The translations under genes and the position numbers were made by a program. Below, in pieces: positions 15,804-24,890 of a DNA stretch of 64,000 nucleotides. Every line of letters begins with the position of its first letter. The first letter of the stretch is position 1. The stretch is from assembly GCA_026396835.1 (NCBI GenBank), contig JAPLWA010000003.1, forward strand, positions 54,349-118,348, given 5' to 3'. The notes below the pieces were generated by a model, which saw only the letters and a list, made by a program, of their open reading frames with translations, was not told where the DNA came from and made no database searches. This DNA comes from Candidatus Falkowbacteria bacterium (lineage in GTDB: Bacteria; Patescibacteriota; Patescibacteriia; Patescibacteriales; Patescibacteriaceae).

Positions 15804-16583
15804 CTAGTTTTTTACTACCTCGGTTTTTCTAAACATTAAATGTAAAAACCTTGGAATAAATAAACAAAGAGCACATAATATTACATATACTACCAAGTAA
15901 ACTGAATTAAACCCAGTCAGATTTTCTCTCAAGGTTAATAGAGAGATAAGGGGGAATAAAACAGATAATCCAATTAACACCAAATACGAACCTACGTATG
16001 AGTAGTTTTCATCTATACTTTTATTTTTCTTCCAATAAATCGCTGATAGCCCGACCAAACATAAAATAGATACAAGTAATGTTAAGACTGAACTTCTAGA
16101 AATAGTTGCGGCAAGAACCGGCGCGAAGGCTACATTAAAAGTTACTGCAGCTTTTAATACCTTTTCTTTTGCTAGAAAAAATCCTAGAATAAACAGGAAC
16201 AAGCCAGGTAGATAAACCATAAAGAAGGAAGAGCTTAAATCTACTTCCTCCCTTAAGAACGCCTCATTGGGAGTTAACTTTTCGATTTTATTATAGTCTG
16301 TGGCTCTATAGTGCGAGCTATGATTATAAATCTTTACTATAAGCCCATAAGAAAAGCCACTTACCTCATCAGCCGATTCAACTGATCTCTTAACCATTTG
16401 ACCGCTGGCTAATTGTTTAATTTCATCAATGGTAAATATTGTATTATCTGGCACTTTATATTCATTAAGCTTTTGGCTTATTATGATTGAATTGCCTTTC
16501 TGATAATACAAGGTATCCATCGCCGAAGCAGACTGCATAGAAAAAGCCAATATACTAACAGCAATAATCAATAAGATTTTCAT
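15804..16583 (-). CDS. Hypothetical membrane protein with signal peptide
   Basis: 259 residues. A signal peptide (MKILLIIAVSILAFSMQSASA, cleavage after ASA) precedes an extracytoplasmic domain of about 100 residues. Four or five membrane helices follow (about 118-250) and the tail is basic. No family recognised. It is the last gene of a three-gene minus-strand unit (17125, 16627, 15804) and follows 16627 after a 43-nt gap. The topology suggests an envelope function. Confidence 0.65.
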   Translation of the reverse strand: MKILLIIAVSILAFSMQSASAMDTLYYQKGNSIIISQKLNEYKVPDNTIFTIDEIKQLASGQMVKRSVESADEVSGFSYGLIVKIYNHSSHYRATDYNKIEKLTPNEAFLREEVDLSSSFFMVYLPGLFLFILGFFLAKEKVLKAAVTFNVAFAPVLAATISRSSVLTLLVSILCLVGLSAIYWKKNKSIDENYSYVGSYLVLIGLSVLFPLISLLTLRENLTGFNSVYLVVYVILCALCLFIPRFLHLMFRKTEVVKN

Positions 16584-16626
16584 TATAAATCTCCGTTTTA
16601 ATTAAAAAATAATTTACTTTTTATTA

Positions 16627-17088
16627 CTACTTTATAAACTCAACAGTCAACTTCTTTTTTACAATAACTATAACCGGGTTAGTACCGCCGAAGCCTTCAG
16701 TGCCTGCACAAATTATCCTTTTACTGAAAAATTTACCCTCAGTAAAAAAGTGTCTTAATTGAAAAATTAAGCCTTCCAATAAAGTAATTTCTTTTGAAAG
16801 AAACACTAAATTATTTTTACTGCGGCCCTTAACCTTAATAGCTATGAGCTGAGTATAATCTTCATCAGCGCTTCTCAGGTTTTTCGATATTTCCTCATCC
16901 ATATGAGGCGAGACTTCATAACTTTCTGTTTTTTCCTTTAAAGCTCTTGCTGCCTGTAACAGGGTCAATCCTTTTGGGATAAATATCTGTTTGCCACGCA
17001 AATTCTCAAAGTACATCTGCTCTGGCTTTACTATTAGATTGAAATAACTTCTATAAAAGTTAATCCAACTTAGTTTTAATCTAATCAT
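16627..17088 (-). CDS. Hypothetical protein (orphan)
   Basis: 153 residues, basic and globular with no membrane helix. Segments such as KGLTLLQAARALKEKTESYE and NNLVFLSKEITLLEGLIFQLRHFF suggest two helices within a strand-rich fold. GAGTEGFGGTNPVIVIVKKK-like glycine-rich strands occur near the C-terminus. Not recognised. Flanked on both sides by membrane-protein genes of the same unit. Confidence 0.6.
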   Translation of the reverse strand: MIRLKLSWINFYRSYFNLIVKPEQMYFENLRGKQIFIPKGLTLLQAARALKEKTESYEVSPHMDEEISKNLRSADEDYTQLIAIKVKGRSKNNLVFLSKEITLLEGLIFQLRHFFTEGKFFSKRIICAGTEGFGGTNPVIVIVKKKLTVEFIK

Positions 17089-17124
17089 TAACTAACTCCT
17101 TTAGTTTTATGTTTTACAAAAAAT

Positions 17125-17928
17125 TTATGTATCAATAAATACGTCTTCATCCTTCTCGACAAAGTCACACTTGTAAATGGCACTTAATAAATTTTTAGGA
17201 AAATCGATGTGCAGTTTTATTCCTTTAATAAAAGATTGTTTAGAAATTTTATCAGCAATAAGCTCATCTGCTAAATACTTTATGGAGGATTTTACCGACT
17301 CAGAGAAATTATTAATTAACTGAAACTCTTTTAATAAATAATCGTTAATTGATCTTTCGTTATTCTCTATAATCTTATTATAAAGTTCTTTAGGATCAGG
17401 ATCATCGATAAAATAGAACCTAATACGAAATCGAGGAACTAGAACGTAGTTATCAAATTTTATTCTTATTGAATAAGTAAATGACAAACTAAACTTACCT
17501 GACTCACAATCTTCCAATCCTTCTACCTCATCTGTTTTTAACGTAATTAAATGAATCTTTCCTTTGCTCAAAACCGGTTCATAAAGATATTTTACAGTAC
17601 CATCTTCAAAAACAATGATTTGATAAGCACTCTCATCTTTCTCTAAACACCTTGAACTTTCTAGCTGATAACGATTACTTGGCATTGATATATATTTTTT
17701 TACTCCGGAACTGACAAAGATGCCATTAATATAGCCGAGTGCTAATAAAACTAAAACTATCACAAAAAAATAAAATATATCATGAGAATAATTAGACACA
17801 TCTGCTACGCCGAACATACAAAAACCTGCAAATATAGTGCCACCGACACAACACGAAAATAGAAATATAAGTAAAGAAAAAGAATTCTTTACCGAAAACA
17901 AATAATAACGCTTTAATAGATCGTCCAT
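17125..17928 (-). CDS. Two-helix membrane protein, paralogue of 18141-18911
   Basis: 267 residues. Two N-terminal membrane helices (about 15-38 and 50-75) precede a cytoplasmic domain of about 190 residues. The domain contains strand-rich FSLSFTYSIRIKF and DPDPKELYNKIIENNE, and ends in a helical part (SSIKYLADELIADKISKQSF). The gene at 18141 has the same topology, the same DPKEL-type motif and the same helical C-terminus, so the two are diverged paralogues. Start chosen by AAAGGAG 7 nt upstream. The leader holds an 11-bp hairpin and a promoter at 18041-18069. Confidence 0.65.
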   Translation of the reverse strand: MDDLLKRYYLFSVKNSFSLLIFLFSCCVGGTIFAGFCMFGVADVSNYSHDIFYFFVIVLVLLALGYINGIFVSSGVKKYISMPSNRYQLESSRCLEKDESAYQIIVFEDGTVKYLYEPVLSKGKIHLITLKTDEVEGLEDCESGKFSLSFTYSIRIKFDNYVLVPRFRIRFYFIDDPDPKELYNKIIENNERSINDYLLKEFQLINNFSESVKSSIKYLADELIADKISKQSFIKGIKLHIDFPKNLLSAIYKCDFVEKDEDVFIDT

Positions 17929-17951
17929 AATGACTCCTTTTGTTTTTTAAT

Positions 17952-18000
17952 TAAATAATAGATTAAGCGCTTAAAAACTAGGCGATTAGTCTATTATTTA
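17952..18000 (-). promoter_or_regulatory. Leader hairpin of the 17928 gene
   Basis: TAAATAATAGA (17952-17962) and TCTATTATTTA (17990-18000) are perfectly complementary. The hairpin lies in the transcribed leader between promoter and ribosome-binding site. Confidence 0.55.
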
Positions 18001-18040
18001 ATTAATTTTAAGGTGTATTTTTCAAAGTTCTTGATTCAAT

Positions 18041-18069
18041 AGATTAGTATATTTACATATTATTGTCAA
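18041..18069 (-). promoter_or_regulatory. Promoter of the 17928-15804 unit
   Basis: Minus-strand TTGACA (18069-18064), 17-nt spacer, TAATCT (18046-18041). Confidence 0.6.
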
Positions 18070-18091
18070 TGCTATATTAGTAACTAAGGAA

Positions 18092-18121
18092 AAGAGGTCT
18101 GTAAAAATACAGGCCTCTCAA
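18092..18121 (-). terminator. Terminator of the 18141 gene
   Basis: Minus-strand hairpin AGAGGCCTGTA / TACAGACCTCT with a short A/T loop, followed by TTTTCC. Confidence 0.6.
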
Positions 18122-18140
18122 CTCTTTTCTTTGAAACCTT

Positions 18141-18911
18141 TTATTCATCTTCGATAATGATTATTTCCGGATTACAAAGTGCTAATTCCGCCTCCTGAAT
18201 GTTGCTAAGAATAAGCCCAACATCATCAGGCAAGAAAATTTCTTCAATCTTATCAACAAAATAATCAACCGATATTTCTCTTCTGAGAAATTTTTTAGAC
18301 AAAACTTCTATTGCAGCTGCTTTTGGCTTTCCGAAACTCCTGAACTTTTCTATCAGCAAAGATTCAATTGAATGGGACTTACTATTGTAGCTGAGCGATT
18401 GAATTAATTTATGTAACTCTTTCGGGTCAAATGATTTTTCATCCAGTTTAACAGTAGCGGCCATTCTTATATTAAGAGAATAATGGCCAAGAGGTACAAT
18501 ATAACCGAAGTCGATTTCGTAATTAGTACCTGAATCATTATGCCAATTAACTACGTGCTCTTCGCCTTTTCCCCAAATAGGCTTATCAACAAAAACGATT
18601 TTTTCTATCGTAGACAATATCTTTTTGTGTTCATGAAATCCAGGAGAGAAACCTCTAAAGCAAGGTTGGGTTATATAATTATTAATCACCCTATGGCAAA
18701 TCGCAGAATTAATACCCGAAATTAAAGTTGCTATCACAACAGCTAGCACAAATAAATAAAGGATATCAAAGCTTAGGGGGTCTATAACAATCTTGCCAGT
18801 CTGAAACAATACACTTTCGATAAATATGACAACCACAATAATTGCTGCCCAAAGAACAATACTATAGTTTTCTGAACTTGCAAAAAACAAGAAATACTTG
18901 TTTGATTTCAT
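18141..18911 (-). CDS. Two-helix membrane protein, paralogue of 17125-17928
   Basis: 256 residues. Two membrane helices (about 17-38 and 47-70) are followed by a cytoplasmic domain with FGYIVPLGHYSLNIRMAATV, DPKELHKLIQSL and a helical tail (AAIEVLSKKFLRREISVDYF). It ends with an acidic IIIIEDE. The architecture and motifs parallel the next gene downstream. A strand-rich juxtamembrane domain followed by helices is loosely like SPFH proteins, but no signature is present. Expressed from its own promoter with its own leader hairpin and terminator. Confidence 0.65.
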   Translation of the reverse strand: MKSNKYFLFFASSENYSIVLWAAIIVVVIFIESVLFQTGKIVIDPLSFDILYLFVLAVVIATLISGINSAICHRVINNYITQPCFRGFSPGFHEHKKILSTIEKIVFVDKPIWGKGEEHVVNWHNDSGTNYEIDFGYIVPLGHYSLNIRMAATVKLDEKSFDPKELHKLIQSLSYNSKSHSIESLLIEKFRSFGKPKAAAIEVLSKKFLRREISVDYFVDKIEEIFLPDDVGLILSNIQEAELALCNPEIIIIEDE

Positions 18912-18941
18912 TTCTTTTTACTCCTTATAAATTTAAGTTAA

Positions 18942-18993
18942 TTAAATAGTAAGTTCTTTACCCAATAATTTCGGTAAAAAATTTACTATTTAA
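18942..18993 (-). promoter_or_regulatory. Leader hairpin of the 18911 gene
   Basis: TTAAATAGTAA (18942-18952) pairs perfectly with TTACTATTTAA (18983-18993), with an inner GGTAAA/TTTACC-type stem. Same position and length as the hairpin of the paralogous gene. Confidence 0.55.
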
Positions 18994-19029
18994 TATTTAA
19001 GGAGTATTTTTCAAAGATCGTAATCCAGT

Positions 19030-19058
19030 ATATTAGTATTTTTTAGTATTTTTGTCAA
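19030..19058 (-). promoter_or_regulatory. Promoter of the 18911 gene
   Basis: Minus-strand TTGACA (19058-19053), 17-nt spacer, TAATAT (19035-19030). The surrounding bases resemble the promoter region at 18041. Confidence 0.65.
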
Positions 19059-19102
19059 TACTACTCTAATCAAGCTTTATCGTGCTAAAATAAAGGCACT
19101 AT

Positions 19103-22024
19103 ATGAAAAAAACTACTACAAAAACTAATGAAATATTGCACAATCTTAACCAGGCTCAATTAGAGGCTGTAACGCACGATAGTGGCCCAATGTTGATTGT
19201 GGCTGGTGCTGGAACTGGTAAAACCACTGTTTTAATAAACCGCTTAGCTTGGCTAATCCAAGAAAAAAAAGTTTATCCTGAACAAATACTTTTAACGACT
19301 TTTACGAAGAAAGGTGCAGCTGAATTAGAAGAACGCGCTGACAAGCTTTTGCCTTATGGTTATGTAAATTTGTGGATTAACACTTTTGACAGTTTTGGCG
19401 AAAGAATTTTACGCGATCACGCACTAGATATTGGACTATCTCCTAATTTCAAAGTTTTAGATCAGACTGAACAATGGATGTTTATCCGCAAACACTTAGC
19501 TGAATTTAAATTTGATTATTACAAGCCATTAGGCGACCCAACAAAATTTATTCATGAAATAATAAGTCATTTTTCAAGATTGAAAAATGAAAATATTTTA
19601 GCCGAGGATTACTTAAAATTAGCTGGAGAAAAAATCGCTGATGCTGATAAAATTCATAGCTCGGATGATAAAGCTGATGAACTTGATGCTAGTCGTATTA
19701 ACGAACTAGCCAACGGCTATCATATTTATAATCGTCTATTGGTCAAAGAAGGCTTCCTTGATTTCGGCGACCTTGTCCGTTACACCATAAAACTATTTAA
19801 GGAACGCCCAAATATCTTAGCCAAATATCGTGAACAATTTAAGTACATCATGGTTGATGAGTTTCAAGATACTAATAAGATTCAATATGAACTAATTAAA
19901 TTGTTAGCTTTACCTAATAATAATTTAGTTGCCGTAGGTGATGATGACCAAAGTATTTATCGTTTTCGTGGTGCATCATTATCAAACATCATGCAATTCA
20001 AAGATGATTATCCAAAAGCCAAGGAAGTTGTCTTAACGGAAAACTATCGCTCAGGCCAAGTCGTTCTTGATCATGCTTATACTTTCATTACTCATAACAA
20101 TCCCAATCGACTTGAAGCTAAATTAAAGCTTGATAAAAAATTAGTTTCTAAAACTAAAGAAAAAGGCGCAGCTGATTTTTATGATTTTGCCACTGAGTTT
20201 GAAGAAACCAAGACCGTCGCCGACATGATAAAGGAATTACATGACAAAAAAGTTACCTGGGCAAATATTGCTATTTTAGTTCGAGCTAATGATACGGCTG
20301 ATAAATTTGTCAAAGAATTAACCAGACAAAATATTCCTAATCATTTTGTGTCGCTTAAAGGTTTGTATTATAAACAGGTGATTCTTGATATTTTAGCTTA
20401 CTTAAAATTATTAGATGATCATCATGAGCCCGCTTCACTATATCGCGCGCTTAACTTAGCAAGCTTCAGAGTTGATCATGAAAACCTTCTGATTCTCAAT
20501 AAATGGGGACGCAAAAAACTTTGGTCTTTATTTGAAACTCTACAGCACGCTGATTTAATCAATGAATTAAGCGATAAAACACGCAAAAACATTAAACATC
20601 TGCTTGATTCTATCAAGCATCATTCTGACTTAGCTAAAAATGACAAAGCTTCTAAAGTCTATTTACATACCGTTAGAGATCTAATTATTGAACACTTAGA
20701 CCAAGATCTTGATCAAGAATCTTTCTCTTTCTTAAATCAGTTTTATTCAAAAATAAAAAACTTTGAGTCAGCTGATGAGCAGGGTACGCTTAAAGATTTC
20801 TTAAGTTTGATTGCCTTAGAAATGGAAGCTGGCGAAACTGGCGGTTTACGTTTTAATTTTGATGACGCTGATACAGTTAAAGTCATGACCGTACACGCCG
20901 CCAAAGGTTTAGAATTTGAGCATGTCTTTATCGTTAACTTAGTTGACCGAAAATTCCCGGTTGATAATCGCGGCGAAAAAATACCTATTCCTGAAGAACT
21001 CGGCGGAGTAATAAACACCAGTAAAGATTCTCACATTGAAGAAGAGCGCCGTTTGTTTTATGTTGCGATGACACGCGCTAAATTTGGTTTGTACTGTACT
21101 GGCGCTCGTGACTACGGTGGACTACGTGATAAAAAACCATCTAAGTTTGTTAATGAAGCTGAACTACCAACGATCGCTTCTAAAGCCGCTATTAAAAATG
21201 AATTTGAACGCGACTTAGAACAAATTGATAACACTCCAGATCGCGTGCAATATGCCTTACCTGAAAAGTTCTCTTTTTCACAATTAAAAACTTTTCAAAA
21301 CTGCCCTTGGGAATATAAATTTATTTATATCTTAAAAATGCCGACCGAAGATACTTCTTATTTTACTTTTGGTCGCGTGATTCACTCTTGCTTAAGACAA
21401 TTCTTTTTGCCGCTCCTAACTAACGCCTGGCAGCAACCGAGTTTGTTTAATGATGAAGATGCCAAGGCAGCCGACTTAAGCTTGAAAAAATTACTTGAGC
21501 TTTATGATGAGTACTGGGTAAACAGTGGTTACCGCGACAAACAAGAAGCTGACGATTATAAAGCGCTTGGTAAAAAAATGTTACAAACTTTGCAAAAAGA
21601 GTTAGGTGATGAAAAACCAGTTATTGCTTTCCTAGAAAAAAAGTTTAACTTATCTTTAGGCAAAGAAATTTTAACTGGCGCCATAGATCGCGTTGACAAG
21701 CTCGCTGATGGAACTTTTGAAATCATTGATTATAAGACTGGCCAAAAACCAAAAACTTTTGGCTTTGAACAAAAGCAACAATTACTACTTTATCAAGCAG
21801 CCTTAGAAGAGAACTTTAAGATGAAAATTTCTAAACTCAGTTTTTACTATCTAAAGGATAATGAGAAAGTAAGCTTCACAGCAAAAGACGGGGAAATTGA
21901 TAAAGTTAAGCAAAAAATGCTTGATTTAATTAGCGAAATCAAGAGCTTTGACTTTACTCCTCGACCAGGCATTATGTGTAAAAACTGTCCTTATAAAAAA
22001 ATGTGTGAGTTTACCCAAATCTAA
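19103..22024 (+). CDS. UvrD/PcrA-type helicase fused to AddB-like nuclease
   Basis: 973 residues. The N-terminal part is an SF1A helicase: Q-motif region LNQAQLEAVTH, Walker A AGAGTGKTT (35-42), VDEFQDTN (about 251-258), LTENYRSG, then VKVMTVHAAKGLEFEHVFIV and RRLFYVAMTRA. The C-terminal 240 residues are a PD-(D/E)XK nuclease: FSFSQLKTFQNCPWEYKF, DRVDK, IDYKTGQ (about 873). Four cysteines (one near 734, three in CKNCPYKKMC near the end) fit the AddB-type iron-sulphur cluster. It may do end resection alone, since no AddA/RecB partner gene is adjacent. Confidence 0.92.
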   Translation: MKKTTTKTNEILHNLNQAQLEAVTHDSGPMLIVAGAGTGKTTVLINRLAWLIQEKKVYPEQILLTTFTKKGAAELEERADKLLPYGYVNLWINTFDSFGERILRDHALDIGLSPNFKVLDQTEQWMFIRKHLAEFKFDYYKPLGDPTKFIHEIISHFSRLKNENILAEDYLKLAGEKIADADKIHSSDDKADELDASRINELANGYHIYNRLLVKEGFLDFGDLVRYTIKLFKERPNILAKYREQFKYIMVDEFQDTNKIQYELIKLLALPNNNLVAVGDDDQSIYRFRGASLSNIMQFKDDYPKAKEVVLTENYRSGQVVLDHAYTFITHNNPNRLEAKLKLDKKLVSKTKEKGAADFYDFATEFEETKTVADMIKELHDKKVTWANIAILVRANDTADKFVKELTRQNIPNHFVSLKGLYYKQVILDILAYLKLLDDHHEPASLYRALNLASFRVDHENLLILNKWGRKKLWSLFETLQHADLINELSDKTRKNIKHLLDSIKHHSDLAKNDKASKVYLHTVRDLIIEHLDQDLDQESFSFLNQFYSKIKNFESADEQGTLKDFLSLIALEMEAGETGGLRFNFDDADTVKVMTVHAAKGLEFEHVFIVNLVDRKFPVDNRGEKIPIPEELGGVINTSKDSHIEEERRLFYVAMTRAKFGLYCTGARDYGGLRDKKPSKFVNEAELPTIASKAAIKNEFERDLEQIDNTPDRVQYALPEKFSFSQLKTFQNCPWEYKFIYILKMPTEDTSYFTFGRVIHSCLRQFFLPLLTNAWQQPSLFNDEDAKAADLSLKKLLELYDEYWVNSGYRDKQEADDYKALGKKMLQTLQKELGDEKPVIAFLEKKFNLSLGKEILTGAIDRVDKLADGTFEIIDYKTGQKPKTFGFEQKQQLLLYQAALEENFKMKISKLSFYYLKDNEKVSFTAKDGEIDKVKQKMLDLISEIKSFDFTPRPGIMCKNCPYKKMCEFTQI

Positions 22025-22081
22025 GTAGAAAACAACAAGCAAAAAGTGTATAATAACAATACTTTATAGTTGCTAATAATT

Positions 22082-22474
22082 ATGACTCTCCGAACTTATT
22101 TAGCTTTAATGATAATCGCCACGCTAATCGCCTGGCTTGGCTTTGGTATTGTTGTCTTAACAGTTGATCCGCAAACAACTAGCTGGATTGGAATTGCTCT
22201 ATTTTACATAACCTTACTAATTTCTTTGTCTGGTTCTGCTGCAATTATTGGTTTTATTGTTAGATTCTTATTCTTAAAACATGAACTTGTTGCGCGCTCA
22301 GTCATAGTTGCTTTTAGGCAAGGTTTTCTCGCCGCTGTTATGATAACAATAATCATGTTCTTTCTTTCCCATAAACTATTTAATACATTAAATGTTATCC
22401 TCCTTATTTTAGGGGTAACCACGCTAGAATTTTTGCTACTAGGCTTAGAATCTGAGCGTCTTAAAAATGAATAA
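22082..22474 (+). CDS. Hypothetical integral membrane protein
   Basis: 130 residues from the ATG at 22082 (MTLRTYLALM); a TTG four codons upstream is less likely. Four membrane helices are predicted (about 5-28, 36-60, 78-100, 104-124). Not recognised. It lies in a run of small plus-strand genes and is followed after 6 nt by the tRNA-binding protein gene. Confidence 0.65.
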   Translation: MTLRTYLALMIIATLIAWLGFGIVVLTVDPQTTSWIGIALFYITLLISLSGSAAIIGFIVRFLFLKHELVARSVIVAFRQGFLAAVMITIIMFFLSHKLFNTLNVILLILGVTTLEFLLLGLESERLKNE

Positions 22475-22480
22475 TTACAT

Positions 22481-22861
22481 ATGCTATCATTCTTAACAAA
22501 TCTTTTCTCAAACAAAAATAATAAAACTAAATTTCCTAAGGTCGTAGTTGGGCAAATTGTGGCAATTGAAAATCATCCTAACGCTGATCGCCTACAACTT
22601 GCGACCGTTAACGTCGGCAAACACTTAAAAGTAGTTTGTGGAGCACCAAATATTTCCATTGGACAATTGGTTCCAGTTGCCTTAGTTGGGGCAGCCCTAC
22701 CTAACGGAATTGTAATCCAGCAAGCCAGTATTAGAGGAGTTGATTCTGAAGGTATGATTTGTGCTGAAGATGAACTCTGCATTGGTCATGACCATTCTGG
22801 TATAATCGTTTTCTCTGAAGGGAAAATTGGCGACACAATTGATAAATATATTAAAAAATAA
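22481..22861 (+). CDS. Stand-alone tRNA-binding (EMAP/PheT-N type) OB-fold protein
   Basis: 126 residues. After a short basic N-terminus comes a complete tRNA_bind domain: VVVGQIVAIENHPNADRLQ, VNVGKHLKVVCGAPNI, VPVALVGAALPNG, then IRGVDSEGMICAEDELCIG and HDHSGIIVF. This is the domain found at the N-terminus of PheT and in CsaA/YtpR/Arc1p-like proteins. Here it is alone, so it may act as a general tRNA-binding or chaperone protein. It binds the outside of the L-shaped tRNA in known relatives. Confidence 0.88.
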   Translation: MLSFLTNLFSNKNNKTKFPKVVVGQIVAIENHPNADRLQLATVNVGKHLKVVCGAPNISIGQLVPVALVGAALPNGIVIQQASIRGVDSEGMICAEDELCIGHDHSGIIVFSEGKIGDTIDKYIKK

Positions 22862-22872
22862 TTAAAACAAAT

Positions 22873-23169
22873 ATGTCTTTTATTACTAATAGCCAAGATA
22901 TCTTATTTCTAGTGCTAGCTTTCTGCGCTTTATGGTTGACAGCTTTTATCGTTTGGCTACTTTATTATGCTGTCATGACAGTTAAACAAGGTTATCATGC
23001 AGTCAAACAAATAAAAGAAAAAATTCAAGCAGTTGATGAAATCATAACCATGGTCAAAGAAAAAATTACTTTTACTACTTCATACTTAAGTTTGATTGTT
23101 ACAGGAGTTAAAAAAATGATTGATCTTTTGGGGACTAGCGAAGAAAAAAAGAACCGCAAAAAGAAGTAA
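22873..23169 (+). CDS. Small membrane-anchored protein
   Basis: 98 residues. One membrane helix (about 10-33) is followed by an amphipathic helical stretch (VKQGYHAVKQIKEKIQAVDE) and a basic tail ending NRKKK. The layout resembles small DUF948-type proteins, but similarity is too weak to assign. It starts 11 nt after the tRNA-binding protein gene. Confidence 0.6.
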   Translation: MSFITNSQDILFLVLAFCALWLTAFIVWLLYYAVMTVKQGYHAVKQIKEKIQAVDEIITMVKEKITFTTSYLSLIVTGVKKMIDLLGTSEEKKNRKKK

Positions 23170-23177
23170 AAAATGGA

Positions 23178-23206
23178 TTGACCCGTCAATGACTTTATGT
23201 TATTAT
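23178..23206 (+). promoter_or_regulatory. Promoter of the LysM/M23 peptidase
   Basis: TTGACC (23178-23183), 17-nt spacer, TATTAT (23201-23206). Confidence 0.55.
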
Positions 23207-23246
23207 ATATTGGTTATTTAGAGTATTTAACACCACGCATATTAGT

Positions 23247-23278
23247 AGTAAATTAAAGCAAATATCAGTTAATTTACT
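23247..23278 (+). promoter_or_regulatory. Leader hairpin before the LysM/M23 gene
   Basis: AGTAAATTAA (23247-23256) pairs perfectly with TTAATTTACT (23269-23278). It ends 7 nt before the TTG start, where a ribosome-binding site would be expected and none is seen. Confidence 0.5.
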
Positions 23279-23285
23279 GTTATCT

Positions 23286-24584
23286 TTGCTAAAATTTATC
23301 ATTCATATAAAGAGGCTCACTACCGCTTTTTTTGTTACTGTCATACTGAGTCCAATTATCTGGCTCGTTCAGCTAATATTTAGCGGCCTGATTGTGCCTT
23401 CTTACCGAGCCTACATTTTGCTTACAAAAAAAATATTGGACTCTAGTCAGATATCATCTACTCGAGGGAAAATTTCTGGTATTTTGATGGGTAGAATAGC
23501 TGTCCACTCACTGATAATCATCTTAGGAATATTTCTTATATATAGTAATTTAGCAGTAAAGCAAAAAGTAACATCATCTGATGAGTTGGTTGGTAAAACT
23601 AAATTAGCCAACCTAATTGGCGAGGATAGATCAGACTCTGGACAACTAATAGAAGACTACCCAAATCTCAATGTTGCTGTGTTGGACAGAAGATTTAAAT
23701 ATGGTGAGAACTCTCTAAGATCAAAAGTGAGCATCCTAACAAAAGAACAAGGTCAGACTGAAGAAAGTGCTACCAAGATAGTAGAAAAGCGGTCGACGGC
23801 AATAAGCTACACAATACAAAATGGCGACACAATCAGTAGTATCGCAAGACGCTTTGGAATTAGTATAAATACTATTCTATGGGAAAACGACCTTAAGGCT
23901 ACTAGTCTAATTAAACCGGGTAACCAGTTAACAATCCTACCAAGCTCTGGTGTCGGACATACTGTTGTTCGCGGACAAACCTTAGGTGCAATTGCAAAGC
24001 TATATGACGTTAGCGAACAAGACATTCTTAAGGCCAACGGCATAAGCAATCCTAACCAAATTAAAATTGGCGAGAAACTTTTAATCCCAGGTGCTAGCCA
24101 GCTAGCTAGTGCTTCAGGCAATACAATTGTTAAAGCAACAACTAAACAAGTTTCTTTAGGCGCTGAAAAATTAAGAGCTATTATTTCTAGCGATAGAGAT
24201 TCGACAGCCATAATTCCTGCTGGAGGAAGAATGGCGTGGCCAACAACCGGACATAGAATCACTCAGTACTATTCTTGGCGACATACCGGAGTAGACATTG
24301 CCGATCATATTGGAACACCAATCTACGCGGCTGACTCCGGCGTTGTTACAACGGTTGGCTATAACCGAGGTGGTTATGGTAACCAAATTATTATTAGCCA
24401 TGGTGGTGGGAAAACAACACGTTATGGTCACCTTTCCGCTTTTGACGTGGTAGTTGGACAAAAGGTTACCAAGGGGCAATATATTGCCGCCATGGGTTCA
24501 ACCGGCCGTTCAACAGGACCGCACCTTCACTTTGAAGTTATGCTAAACGGAGCACGTTATAACCCGCTTAACTACACTCGTTAA
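23286..24584 (+). CDS. LysM-domain M23 peptidoglycan peptidase
   Basis: 432 residues. Two N-terminal membrane segments (about 12-35 and 70-90) anchor it. Two LysM repeats follow: ISYTIQNGDTISSIARRFGI (about 174) and HTVVRGQTLGAIAKLYDVSE (about 223), both ending LLIPG/LTILP. The C-terminal M23 domain has the zinc ligands HTGVD, the central RYGHLSAFDV and the catalytic HLHFE. It should cleave or remodel peptidoglycan cross-links from the outer face of the membrane. TTG is the start because no ATG occurs before residue 60 in a sensible place. Confidence 0.92.
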   Translation: MLKFIIHIKRLTTAFFVTVILSPIIWLVQLIFSGLIVPSYRAYILLTKKILDSSQISSTRGKISGILMGRIAVHSLIIILGIFLIYSNLAVKQKVTSSDELVGKTKLANLIGEDRSDSGQLIEDYPNLNVAVLDRRFKYGENSLRSKVSILTKEQGQTEESATKIVEKRSTAISYTIQNGDTISSIARRFGISINTILWENDLKATSLIKPGNQLTILPSSGVGHTVVRGQTLGAIAKLYDVSEQDILKANGISNPNQIKIGEKLLIPGASQLASASGNTIVKATTKQVSLGAEKLRAIISSDRDSTAIIPAGGRMAWPTTGHRITQYYSWRHTGVDIADHIGTPIYAADSGVVTTVGYNRGGYGNQIIISHGGGKTTRYGHLSAFDVVVGQKVTKGQYIAAMGSTGRSTGPHLHFEVMLNGARYNPLNYTR

Positions 24585-24623
24585 TTGACTGATTCTTAAT
24601 CTTAAGTTAAATTAAAAGAAAAT

Positions 24624-24884
24624 ATGAGTTTCATTATTGGCTTAATCATGACCGTAGCAGGCGCACTGATAACTATAAAATCAGAGGCTGTGTTTGGTTT
24701 CTTTGGTCGCATTGAATTCTTTGAAGAAAAGTTAGCCAGTTCAGGGGGTTCACGACTAGGTTACAAATTATTTGGCTTACTTCTCTTCTTTCTAGGTGTT
24801 TTAACCATGACTGGTTTAATTACCGGCTTTATGGAATTTATACTTTCACCTTTACTAAAATATTCTAATCCAGATTTAAGTTAA
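24624..24884 (+). CDS. Small two-helix membrane protein
   Basis: 86 residues, with membrane helices at about 3-20 and 45-68 around a short basic/acidic loop (GRIEFFEEKLASSGG). A conserved CPR-type small membrane protein by appearance; function unknown. It starts 39 nt after the peptidase gene and ends 6 nt before the HD-domain gene. Confidence 0.6.
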   Translation: MSFIIGLIMTVAGALITIKSEAVFGFFGRIEFFEEKLASSGGSRLGYKLFGLLLFFLGVLTMTGLITGFMEFILSPLLKYSNPDLS

Positions 24885-24890
24885 AATTAT

